33,917 nt of DNA. Source: Streptomyces diastatochromogenes (GTDB lineage: Bacteria > Actinomycetota > Actinomycetes > Streptomycetales > Streptomycetaceae). The notes beneath the pieces were generated by a model. It was not told where the DNA came from and did no database searches. It saw nothing but the letters and a program-made list of their open reading frames with translations. Below, piece by piece: positions 6,248 through 13,766 of this stretch. Made by a program: the position numbers and the translations under genes. Where the stretch lies: positions 1-33,917 of the forward strand of contig LRTP01000554.1 of assembly GCA_001550305.1 (NCBI GenBank), read 5' to 3'. Position 1 is the first letter of the stretch. Each line of letters opens with the position of its first letter.

Positions 6248-9208
6248 TCAGGCGACGGCGAGAGGGTTCAGGAGAAGGCGTACGGCATCGGCTTCCGGGG
6301 AGCCCAGCGCCTCGAAGATGTCCAGGGATTCACGCCAGCAGACCTGGGCGCGGCCGTTCTGGCCGATGCCGCTCAGGGCGCGCCCCAGCACGGTGAGGAC
6401 GTTTCCGCGACGCCACTCGCCGCCGATGCCGCGCAGCACGGTCAGCGCCATCTCGGCGTTCGGGGCCGCCTGCGCCGGCCGTCGGGCGGCGAGGTCGACC
6501 TCGGCGAGACGGAAGAGCGTCATGCCTTCCCACAGGCGCTGGCGGCTGTCTCTGAACACCTCCAAGGCTTCCTGGAGGCGCTCGGCGGCCTGGAGGTGCT
6601 GCCCGCTCTGGGCGAGCGCGAGCCCGAGGGCGTAGCGGCCGTTGGCGCCCTTCAGGGCGTGCCCCATGTCGTCGTACATGTCCGTGCCCTGCTGGGCCAG
6701 GGCGATCGCGCTCGCGGTGCGGTCGGTGGCCAGGTGGATGCGCGAGAGGTTGCACAGCGCGCTCGCCTCGCCGGGGCGGTCCTCGCAGGAGCGGAAGCCT
6801 TCGATGGCGCGGGTCAGTTGCTCCTCGCCGTCCTCGTGTCGATTCTGGTAGAGCGCGACGACGCCGCCGATGTTGGAGGACCAGTAGCCGGTCACGGGGT
6901 CGCCGGCGGAGGATGCCAGCTCCACCGCGCGGGCCGATTCCTGGGCGGCCAGGTCGAAGCGGCCGGCGATGTGGTGCACGTAGGCCAGCGTGGTCAGGGC
7001 CCGCGCCTCGGTGCGCGGATCACCGGCTTTCTGCGAGGCGACGCGGGCGGACCCCGCGATCGCCTCGTACTCCTTGGAGTTGGCACCGGACTCGGCGAGA
7101 TCGACCGACGCCCACAGGAGGTCGACGGCGCGCCGCAGCATGTCCGTGCCGCTGGACTGACGCACGCAGGCCAGCAGCGAGATCGCCTCGGAGTACAGCC
7201 AGTCCTGGGCCGGGTGGCGGTCGCCGAACGTCAGACCGGTGTACGCGGTGGGCTCCAGATGGTCCACCAACCGGTCCCCGGGCCGTTCGATCGCGTACAC
7301 CCCGGCGGCCGTGGCCAGGTAGAAGTCCAGGAGGCGGGACATCGCCGCGTCCCGCTCGCTCGGGGGCTGTTCGTCGCGTTCCGCGCAGGCGCGGGCGTAG
7401 AGGCGTACGAGGTCGTGGTAGCGGTAGCGGCCGGGGGCGGCGGATTCCAGGAGGGAGGTGTCGACGAGGGATTCGAGGAGGTCCTCGGTGTCCTCGATCG
7501 GGAGGTCGAGGACGGCGGCCGCGGCGGCCAGGGAGATGTCGGGACCGTCGGCCAGGCCCAGCAGGCGGAAGGCGCGGGCCTGGGCCGGCTCCAGCTGGCC
7601 GTAGCCGAGTTCGAAGGTGGCCTTGACCGCGAGGTCGCCGGCCTGCAGCTCGTCCAGGCGGCGGCGCTCGTCGCCGAGCTTCGCCGCCAGGACCGAGACG
7701 GTCCAGGTGCGGCGGGCGGCCAGCCGGGAGGCCGCGATGCGGATGGCGAGGGGAAGGAAGCCGCAGGCCGCGACGACGTCGAGGGCCGCCTCGCGCTCCG
7801 ACGCCACCCGCTCCTCGCCGACGATCTTCGTGAAGAGCTGGAGGGCCTCCTCCGGGGACATCACGTCGAGGTCGACCAGGTGGGCGCCCGCCAGGTCCAC
7901 CATCCGCACCCGGGACGTGACGAGGGCCGCGCAGCCCTCCGTGCCGGGCAGGAGCGGGCGGACCTGGGCCGCGTCACGGGCGTTGTCCAGGAGGACCAGG
8001 ACCCGGCGGCCGTCCAGGACCGAACGGTAGAGCGCCGAGCGCTCCTCCAGGGAGTCGGGGATGGAGGAGTCCGCCGTGCCCAGGGCGCGCAGGAACGCGC
8101 CGAGGACCGTCTCCGGCTCCGCCGCCCGCTGGCCCGCGCCCTGGAGGTCGACGTACAGCTGCCCGTCGGGGAACGCCGCCCGCGCCTGGTGGGCCACGTG
8201 CACGGCGAGGGTCGTCTTGCCGACGCCGCCGATGCCCGCGAGCGCCGAGACGGCCATGACCTGGCCCTCACCCTCCGCGGAGGAGGCGGAGGCCAGGACG
8301 TCGCTCAGTTCCTGGACGAAGGAGGCGCGTCCGGTGAAGTCCGTCACGGTGGCCGGGAGTTGGGCCGGGCGGACCGGTGCGGCGATGGGCTCGGCCGCCG
8401 GGGCCGAGGGTTCCGCGAGGCCCGGGTCGGCCTGGAGGATCCGCTGCTGGAGCTCCTTCAAACCCGGGCGCGGGTCCACGCCGAGCTCGTCGGCGAGCAG
8501 ACGGCGCGTGTCGGCGTACACGGCGAGCGCCTCGGCCTGCCGCCCGCTGCGGTACAGGGCGAGCATCAGCAGTTCGCGCAGCCGCTCGCGCAGCGGGTGC
8601 GCCGCGGTCAGGGCGGTGAGTTCGGAGACCGCCTCCGCGTGGCAGCCCTGCTCCAGGTCCATGTCGAGGCGGGATTCGAGGAGTTGGAGACGCCACTCCT
8701 CCAGTCGGGCCCGCTGGGTCTCCGCGTAGGGCCCGGGCACGCTCGCCAGCGGCTCCCCGTCCCACAGGCCCAGCGCCCGGTTCAGCAGGTCGCGGGCGGA
8801 GCACAGGTCGCCCGAGTGCTTGGCCTTCTCGGCGTCGGCGGCGAGTTCCTGGGCCTCGGCGAGATCGAGGGAACTGTCGCTCGCGGCCAGCCGGATCGCG
8901 TAGCCGCCGGACTCGCTGATCAGGACGCCGGGGTCCAGGGCCTTGCGGAGCCGGGAGGCGTACGTCCGCACGGCGGCCAGCGCCTGGGGCGGGGACTCCT
9001 CGCCCCACAGCGCGTCGATCAGCTCGCCGGACGTGGCCGTCCGGCCCTCCCGCAGCAGCAGCGCGGCCAGCAGGGCGCGTTGCTGCGGGGACCCCGTGGG
9101 CAAGGAATCCTCGCCGCGCCAGGCGCGCACCGGGCCGAGCACGCTGAAGCGCAACGCCGCCGATTCCCCGGCACGTCGCTGCTCCGGCACTCGCGGTACA
9201 CCGTCCAT
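6248..9208 (-). CDS. afsR: AfsR, SARP-NTPase-TPR global regulator
   Basis: A 986-residue protein, matching the roughly 993 residues of S. coelicolor AfsR. The N-terminus holds an OmpR/SARP winged-helix domain (about 20-110, with QQRALLAALLLREGR) and a bacterial transcriptional activator (BTAD) domain (about 115-260, ending in ELGVDPRPGLKELQQ). An NB-ARC-type NTPase follows, with Walker A GIGGVGKTT (325-333) and Walker B RRVLVLLDN (401-409). The remainder is helical with TPR-like repeats (about 680-980). AfsK phosphorylates AfsR, raising its DNA binding and ATPase activity and switching on afsS. The ATG at 9208 has an AGGGGGA ribosome site. It is divergent from the amidohydrolase gene across a 240-bp gap. 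AfsR orthology rests on architecture, length, the N-terminus MDGVPRVPEQ and the neighbouring afsS. Confidence 0.93.
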   Translation of the reverse strand: MDGVPRVPEQRRAGESAALRFSVLGPVRAWRGEDSLPTGSPQQRALLAALLLREGRTATSGELIDALWGEESPPQALAAVRTYASRLRKALDPGVLISESGGYAIRLAASDSSLDLAEAQELAADAEKAKHSGDLCSARDLLNRALGLWDGEPLASVPGPYAETQRARLEEWRLQLLESRLDMDLEQGCHAEAVSELTALTAAHPLRERLRELLMLALYRSGRQAEALAVYADTRRLLADELGVDPRPGLKELQQRILQADPGLAEPSAPAAEPIAAPVRPAQLPATVTDFTGRASFVQELSDVLASASSAEGEGQVMAVSALAGIGGVGKTTLAVHVAHQARAAFPDGQLYVDLQGAGQRAAEPETVLGAFLRALGTADSSIPDSLEERSALYRSVLDGRRVLVLLDNARDAAQVRPLLPGTEGCAALVTSRVRMVDLAGAHLVDLDVMSPEEALQLFTKIVGEERVASEREAALDVVAACGFLPLAIRIAASRLAARRTWTVSVLAAKLGDERRRLDELQAGDLAVKATFELGYGQLEPAQARAFRLLGLADGPDISLAAAAAVLDLPIEDTEDLLESLVDTSLLESAAPGRYRYHDLVRLYARACAERDEQPPSERDAAMSRLLDFYLATAAGVYAIERPGDRLVDHLEPTAYTGLTFGDRHPAQDWLYSEAISLLACVRQSSGTDMLRRAVDLLWASVDLAESGANSKEYEAIAGSARVASQKAGDPRTEARALTTLAYVHHIAGRFDLAAQESARAVELASSAGDPVTGYWSSNIGGVVALYQNRHEDGEEQLTRAIEGFRSCEDRPGEASALCNLSRIHLATDRTASAIALAQQGTDMYDDMGHALKGANGRYALGLALAQSGQHLQAAERLQEALEVFRDSRQRLWEGMTLFRLAEVDLAARRPAQAAPNAEMALTVLRGIGGEWRRGNVLTVLGRALSGIGQNGRAQVCWRESLDIFEALGSPEADAVRLLLNPLAVA

Positions 9209-9414
9209 CGCCGTCCCCCTGCCGAACCGTCAGTACTACGAGGCCAGTTTGCCTTGTTCATGGCGGATGCGTCAGCCGTGCGAGACAGCGATCACAGGCC
9301 CGCACACCGTACAGGCACGGGGAATCACAGGGCTCTCACAACCACTGCGCACATCTCCGCACAGAGCCGCCCATTCCAGAGGCGTGCAGCAGCCGGCAGA
9401 GCCGTACCAGATAG

Positions 9415-9429
9415 CTGACGGGTCGTCAG
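9415..9429 (+). promoter_or_regulatory. Operator-like inverted repeat, copy 3
   Basis: CTGACGGGTCGTCAG, between afsR and the amidohydrolase gene, 21 nt before the ATG at 9451. It has the same 5-5-5 form and GG position as the other copies. Its closeness to the start suggests that a bound protein would block the promoter or early elongation. Confidence 0.8.
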
Positions 9430-9450
9430 ATCGGCGCTACCGTGAGCCGT

Positions 9451-10722
9451 ATGGAGACCACGAGGACCACTGAGGCCGCCCAGGCGTCCACGACCCCGTT
9501 CCCGAAGATCATCTCCGTGGACGACCACACCGTGGAGCCACCCGGCGTCTGGCGCGACCGCCTCCCCGCGAAGTACCAGGACACCGGACCCCGGATCGTC
9601 CGCGCGCCGCTGAAGGAGATGACCTTCCTCGGCGGCAGGTTCGCCCCGGTGATGGGCGGGCCCGGCGACGACGGCCCCATCGGCGACTGGTGGGTCTACG
9701 AGGACCTGCATCGGCCCCTCACCCGCCTCGACACCGCCGTCGGCTACGACAGGGACGAGATACGGCTGGAGATCATCACGTACGAGCAGATGCGCCCCGG
9801 CTCGTACGACGTCCCCCAGCGTCTCGCCGACATGGACGTGAACCACGTCCAGTCCGCGCTCTGTTTCCCTACCTTCCCGCGCTTCTGCGGCCAGACCTTC
9901 ACCGAGGCCAAGGACCGTGAGCTGGGCCTGCTGGGAGTGAAGGCCTACAACGACTGGATGGTGGAGGAGTGGTGCGGCCCGGCGGCCCACGGCCGGCTCG
10001 TCCCGCTCACCCTCGTACCCCTCTGGGACCCGGAACTCGCCGCAGCCGAAGTGCGCCGCAACGCCGCCCGTGGCGTCCGCGCGGTCGCCTTCTCCGAGAT
10101 CCCGCCCCACCTCGGACTCCCCTCCGTCCACACCGACGACTGGGATCCCTTCCTCGCCGCCTGCGACGAGACCGGCACGGTCGTCGCCATGCACATCGGC
10201 TCCAGCAGCAGGATGCCGTCGACCTCGGCCGACGCGCCGCCCGCCGTCGGCTCCACCATCACCTTCGCCAACTGCTGCTTCTCGATGGTCGACTGGCTGA
10301 TGAGCGGCAAGTTCGAACGCTTCCCGAACCTCAAGGTCATGTACGCGGAGGGCCAGATCGGCTGGATCCCCTACATCCTGGAGCGCGCCGACGTGGTCTG
10401 GGAGGAGAACCGCGGCTGGGGAGGCGTCGCCGACAAGGTCCACCGCCCGCCGTCCGAACTCTTCGCCGACCACGTCCACGGCTGTTTCTTCGACGACGCG
10501 TTCGGCCTGCGGAACCTCGACGCCATCGGGGTCCCGAACGTCCTCTACGAGACCGACTACCCCCACTCCGACTCCACCTGGCCCAAGTCCCGCGAGGTCG
10601 GCGAGGCCCAGATGGGGCACCTGGACGCGGACGTGGTGGAACGGATCGTCCGGGGCAACGCCATCGAGTTGCTGGGGCTCACGGAGGACGGGCTGTGGCC
10701 CGGACCGGGAGGTCCCCGTTGA
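9451..10722 (+). CDS. Amidohydrolase-2 (ACMSD/LigW-like) family metal-dependent hydrolase
   Basis: A 423-residue TIM-barrel metallohydrolase of the amidohydrolase-2 family, whose members hydrolyse or non-oxidatively decarboxylate ring acids and diketones. The N-terminal SVDDHTVEPP replaces the usual HxH metal motif. Later AMHIGSSS, MYAEGQIGWIPYILERAD and YETDYPHSDSTW supply the His and Asp positions typical of the family. The start is uncertain: GTG at 9442 and ATG at 9451 are in frame and neither has a good ribosome site. It is the first gene of the plus-strand catabolic block, overlapping the next gene by four bases (TTGA) if that gene starts at 10719. The substrate is unknown. Confidence 0.85.
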   Translation: METTRTTEAAQASTTPFPKIISVDDHTVEPPGVWRDRLPAKYQDTGPRIVRAPLKEMTFLGGRFAPVMGGPGDDGPIGDWWVYEDLHRPLTRLDTAVGYDRDEIRLEIITYEQMRPGSYDVPQRLADMDVNHVQSALCFPTFPRFCGQTFTEAKDRELGLLGVKAYNDWMVEEWCGPAAHGRLVPLTLVPLWDPELAAAEVRRNAARGVRAVAFSEIPPHLGLPSVHTDDWDPFLAACDETGTVVAMHIGSSSRMPSTSADAPPAVGSTITFANCCFSMVDWLMSGKFERFPNLKVMYAEGQIGWIPYILERADVVWEENRGWGGVADKVHRPPSELFADHVHGCFFDDAFGLRNLDAIGVPNVLYETDYPHSDSTWPKSREVGEAQMGHLDADVVERIVRGNAIELLGLTEDGLWPGPGGPR

Positions 10723-11705
10723 ACCAGTCCCCGCCGAACCGGCCGAACCAGTCCCCGTCGAACCCGGCGCCCTCGGACCCCTCGCCCCTGCTCTACGGGA
10801 TGCAGCTCCCGATCCAGTCCCAGAGCACCCTCTACGCCGAACCCTGGGAGGCGGACGCCGGTCCCGGCGAGCTCGTCGCGGTCGCCCGCGCCGCCGACCG
10901 CGCAGGATTCGCCTACGTGGCGGGCTGCGACCACGTGGCCGTCCCGCGCCGTCTCGCGGACGCCATGAGCACGATCTGGTACGACCCCGTCGCCACCCTC
11001 GCCTACCTCGCGGGCGTGACCGAGCGCGTACGGCTGCTCAGTCATGTCGCGGTCGTCGGGCTGCGGCATCCGCTGGTCACGGCCAAGCAGTACGCGACCC
11101 TCGACCACCTCTCCGGCGGGCGGCTGATCCTTGGGGTCGGCGCCGGGCATGTGGCGGAGGAGTTCGAGGCGGTGGGCGCCGACTTCGCGCGGCGGGGGGC
11201 GGTGCTCGACGAATCCATCGACGCGCTGCGCGCCGCCCTGGGGCCCGACGAGTTCCCCGTGCACCGCGGGAAGCTGTACGACTTCGAAGGGCTCGGGCAG
11301 CGGCCCCGGCCCGCGCAGGAGCGCGTGCCCGTATGGGTGGGCGGCTCCTCGCCCGCCGCCGTGCGCCGGGCCGCGCTGCGGGGTGACGGCTGGCTGCCGC
11401 AGGGGGACCCGCGCGAGCGGCTGCCGGAGCAGATCGCCCGCCTGTACCGGATCAGGGAGGAGGCGGGGATCTCCGCGCCTCTCGTCGTCGGGGCCATCAC
11501 CGAGCCCCTGTACGTCGGCACGCCCGGCTGGCACGTCGGGCGGCGCACGGTGAGCGGGGCGCCGGAGGCGGTCGCCGAGTCGCTGCGGGCGTACCGGGCG
11601 ATGGGGGTGCACCAGATCCAGGTGCGGTTCCGGGCGCGGGGGCTGAGTGAACTCGTCGACCAGATCACGGCGTTCGGCGCCGACGTCGCGCCCCACCTCG
11701 ACTAG
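10719..11705 (+). CDS. LLM-class oxidoreductase, probably F420-dependent (TIGR03619-like)
   Basis: A luciferase-like TIM barrel of about 328 residues if the TTG at 10719 is used. The first beta strand, LLYGMQLPIQSQS, begins before the ATG at 10800, so an upstream start is needed; the TTG overlaps the amidohydrolase stop. Family segments include VAGCDHVAVP, LDHLSGGRLILGVGAGHVAEEF and RVPVWVGGSSPAAVRRA, characteristic of F420-type LLM proteins with the Rv2161c-like pattern. The first 20 or so residues are Asn/Pro/Ser rich, encoded by a short direct duplication (10721-10740 and 10745-10764), and are probably disordered. Whether it uses F420 or FMN cannot be proved, but fbiC is encoded 16 kb downstream. 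Confidence 0.82.
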   Translation: MNQSPPNRPNQSPSNPAPSDPSPLLYGMQLPIQSQSTLYAEPWEADAGPGELVAVARAADRAGFAYVAGCDHVAVPRRLADAMSTIWYDPVATLAYLAGVTERVRLLSHVAVVGLRHPLVTAKQYATLDHLSGGRLILGVGAGHVAEEFEAVGADFARRGAVLDESIDALRAALGPDEFPVHRGKLYDFEGLGQRPRPAQERVPVWVGGSSPAAVRRAALRGDGWLPQGDPRERLPEQIARLYRIREEAGISAPLVVGAITEPLYVGTPGWHVGRRTVSGAPEAVAESLRAYRAMGVHQIQVRFRARGLSELVDQITAFGADVAPHLD

Positions 11706-11748
11706 ATCGCACCCCACCTCAACCACATCGCGCCTCACCTCAAGCAGG
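11686..11748 (+). repeat. Three tandem 21-bp repeats across the LLM stop codon
   Basis: Units at 11686-11706, 11707-11727 and 11728-11748 share the pattern TCGCRCCYCACCTCRA. The first encodes the C-terminus of the LLM enzyme and its stop; the other two are non-coding and lead into the ribosome site of the SDR gene. This looks like local slippage duplication. Confidence 0.75.
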
Positions 11749-11758
11749 GAGTCAGGGC

Positions 11759-12535
11759 ATGGGCAAGCTGGACGGACGCGTCGTCATCGTCACCGGGGCG
11801 GCGCGCGGGCAGGGCGAGCAGGAGGCGCGGCTGTTCGCCGCGGAGGGCGCCAGGGTCGTCGTCGCGGACGTGCTCGACGACCGGGGCGAGGACGTGGCCA
11901 AGGAGCTGGACGCGCTCTACGTCCACCTCGACGTGGGCCGGGAGGACGACTGGGGGGCCGCCGTCGCCGCCGTGAAGGGCGCGTACGGGCGGATCGACGG
12001 GCTGGTCAACAACGCGGGCATCCTGCGCTTCAACGCCCTCGTCGACACCCCGTTGGACGAGTTCCTCCAGGTCGTGCAGGTCAACCAGGTCGGCTGCTTC
12101 CTCGGCATCAAGACCGTCGCGGGGGAGATCGCCGCGGCCGGCGGGGGCACGATCGTCAACACCGCCTCGTACACCGCGCTGACCGGGATGGCGGCCGTGG
12201 GCACGTACACGGCGACCAAACACGCCATCCTCGGTCTCACCCGGGTCGCCGCGCTGGAGCTGGCGCACCAGCGGATACGGGTCAACGCCATCTGCCCGGG
12301 CGCCGTCGACACCCCCATGTCGAACCCGGCCCAGCTCGACCCGACGGCCGATCCCGAGGAGATGACCAGGGCCCTGGACGAGCTGTACAGCAAACTCGTG
12401 CCGCTCGGGCGGGTGGGCAGGCCCGAGGAGGTCGCCCGGCTCGCCCTGTTCCTGACCTCCGAGGACTCCTCGTACATCACCGGGCAGCCGTTCGTGATCG
12501 ACGGGGGATGGCTGGCGGGGGTCAGCGTGATCTGA
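11759..12535 (+). CDS. Short-chain dehydrogenase/reductase (classical SDR)
   Basis: A 258-residue classical SDR that oxidises an alcohol or reduces a ketone with NAD(P). Cofactor motif TGAARGQG (12-19), NNAG (84-87), catalytic Ser137 and the YTATK pair Tyr150/Lys154 are all present, as is the C-terminal ITGQPFVIDGGW. D38 at the end of the second strand (VVVADV) suggests NAD preference. AGGGAG 11 nt before the ATG is the ribosome site. It lies between two LLM genes in the operon, so it probably acts on a hydroxylated or carbonyl intermediate of the same pathway. An operator-like element overlaps its stop codon. Confidence 0.9.
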   Translation: MGKLDGRVVIVTGAARGQGEQEARLFAAEGARVVVADVLDDRGEDVAKELDALYVHLDVGREDDWGAAVAAVKGAYGRIDGLVNNAGILRFNALVDTPLDEFLQVVQVNQVGCFLGIKTVAGEIAAAGGGTIVNTASYTALTGMAAVGTYTATKHAILGLTRVAALELAHQRIRVNAICPGAVDTPMSNPAQLDPTADPEEMTRALDELYSKLVPLGRVGRPEEVARLALFLTSEDSSYITGQPFVIDGGWLAGVSVI

Positions 12536-12546
12536 CGGCCAGTCAG
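12532..12546 (+). promoter_or_regulatory. Operator-like inverted repeat, copy 4
   Basis: CTGACGGCCAGTCAG overlaps the TGA of the SDR gene (12533-12535). Its centre is 62 bp upstream of that of copy 5, about six helical turns, so the pair may be bound together on one face of the helix. Confidence 0.75.
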
Positions 12547-12593
12547 CTATTGACGGTGCAGGCCCGTGGTGCAACAGTCGGCGGCAAGCCAAT

Positions 12594-12608
12594 CTGACGG
12601 ATAGTCAG
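12594..12608 (+). promoter_or_regulatory. Operator-like inverted repeat, copy 5
   Basis: CTGACGGATAGTCAG, 26 nt before the TTG start of the second LLM gene and followed by the AT-rich AAATATATT. It nearly matches copy 2 in front of the acyl-CoA ligase, including the preceding AAT. It implies an internal promoter within the plus-strand gene block. Confidence 0.8.
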
Positions 12609-12634
12609 AAATATATTGGGGACGGTGAACCTCC

Positions 12635-13753
12635 TTGGAATTCGGGCTCTTTGTACAGGGATACGTGGGCAAGCGCGCCGAGACCGACCCGCTCGCGGAG
12701 CACAAGGCGCTGATGGAGGAGACCGAGTACGTCATCCAGGCGGACAAGTCCGGCTTCAAGTACGCCTGGGCGTCCGAGCACCACTTCCTGGAGGAGTACT
12801 CGCACCTCTCGGCGAACGACGTCTACCTCGGCTATCTCGCCCACGCCACGGACCGCATCCACCTCGGCTCGGGCATCTTCAACCCGCTCGCCCAGGTCAA
12901 CCACCCGGTGAAGGTCGCCGAGAAGGTCGCCATGCTCGACCACCTCAGCGAGAACCGCTTCGAGTTCGGCAGCGGGCGCGGCGCGGGCAGCCACGAGATC
13001 CTCGGCTTCCTGCCCGGCATCACCGACATGAACTACACCAAGGAGATCTGGGAAGAGACCATCGCCGAGTTCCCGAAGATGTGGCTCCAGGACGAGTACG
13101 TCGGGTTCCAGGGCAAGCACTGGCAGCTCCCGCCCCGCAAGGTGCTCCCCAAGCCGTACGGGAAGGCGCACCCCGCCATGTGGTACGCCGCCGGGTCGCC
13201 GCCCTCGTACGCGATGGCCGCCCGCAAGGGCCTGGGCGTGCTCGGCTTCAGCGTGCAGAAGGTCTCCGACATGGAGTGGGTGCTCCAGCAGTACAAGACC
13301 GCCATCGTGGACGCCGAGCCCGTCGGGGCCTTCGTCAACGACAACGTGATGGTGACGACCACCGCCATCTGCGCGCCGACCCACGAGGAGGCGATACGGA
13401 TCGCGGTCGGCGGCGGACTGCACTACCTCCCCTCCCTCGTCTTCCGCTACCACGACACCTTCCCGCGCCCCGAGGGCTTCCCCGTCTGGCCGGAGACGCT
13501 CCCCGAGTACAACGCCGAGTTCGTCGAACTCCTCATCGAGGAGGAGCTGTTGATCTGCGGCGACCCGGACGAGGTGCTCACCCAGTGCAAGCGCTGGGAG
13601 CAGGCGGGCGCCGACCAGCTCTCCTTCGGGCTGCCGGTCGGGGTCCCCAAGGAGGAGACCCTGCAGACGATCCGGCTGATCGGGGAGCACGTGATCCCGA
13701 AGATCGACACGGATCCGGTGCACCGGACGACCCGTTTCCGCCAAGCGGTCTGA
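12635..13753 (+). CDS. LLM-class flavin/F420-dependent monooxygenase-like protein
   Basis: A 372-residue luciferase-like protein. MEFGLFVQGYVGK forms the first strand; ASEHHFLEEYSHLSAN, the HLGSGIFNPL segment and EFGSGRGAGSHEI are the family active-site regions, with the EHHF motif found in bacterial luciferase-type FMN enzymes. TTG at 12635 is the first possible start, since an in-frame TGA lies at 12626. There is no strong ribosome site and translation may begin close to the 5' end. It opens a three-gene run with the amidohydrolase-3 and aldehyde dehydrogenase genes. It may oxygenate a ketone or ring substrate, as LLM Baeyer-Villiger enzymes do, but the substrate is unknown. Confidence 0.88.
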   Translation: MEFGLFVQGYVGKRAETDPLAEHKALMEETEYVIQADKSGFKYAWASEHHFLEEYSHLSANDVYLGYLAHATDRIHLGSGIFNPLAQVNHPVKVAEKVAMLDHLSENRFEFGSGRGAGSHEILGFLPGITDMNYTKEIWEETIAEFPKMWLQDEYVGFQGKHWQLPPRKVLPKPYGKAHPAMWYAAGSPPSYAMAARKGLGVLGFSVQKVSDMEWVLQQYKTAIVDAEPVGAFVNDNVMVTTTAICAPTHEEAIRIAVGGGLHYLPSLVFRYHDTFPRPEGFPVWPETLPEYNAEFVELLIEEELLICGDPDEVLTQCKRWEQAGADQLSFGLPVGVPKEETLQTIRLIGEHVIPKIDTDPVHRTTRFRQAV

Positions 13754-13766
13754 GGAGGGTGCGGCC

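Noticed and set aside
6596..9418. Open frame of about 940 codons on the plus strand
   Set aside because: It is antisense to afsR and its translation is low in complexity; afsR has clear SARP and NTPase motifs on the other strand.
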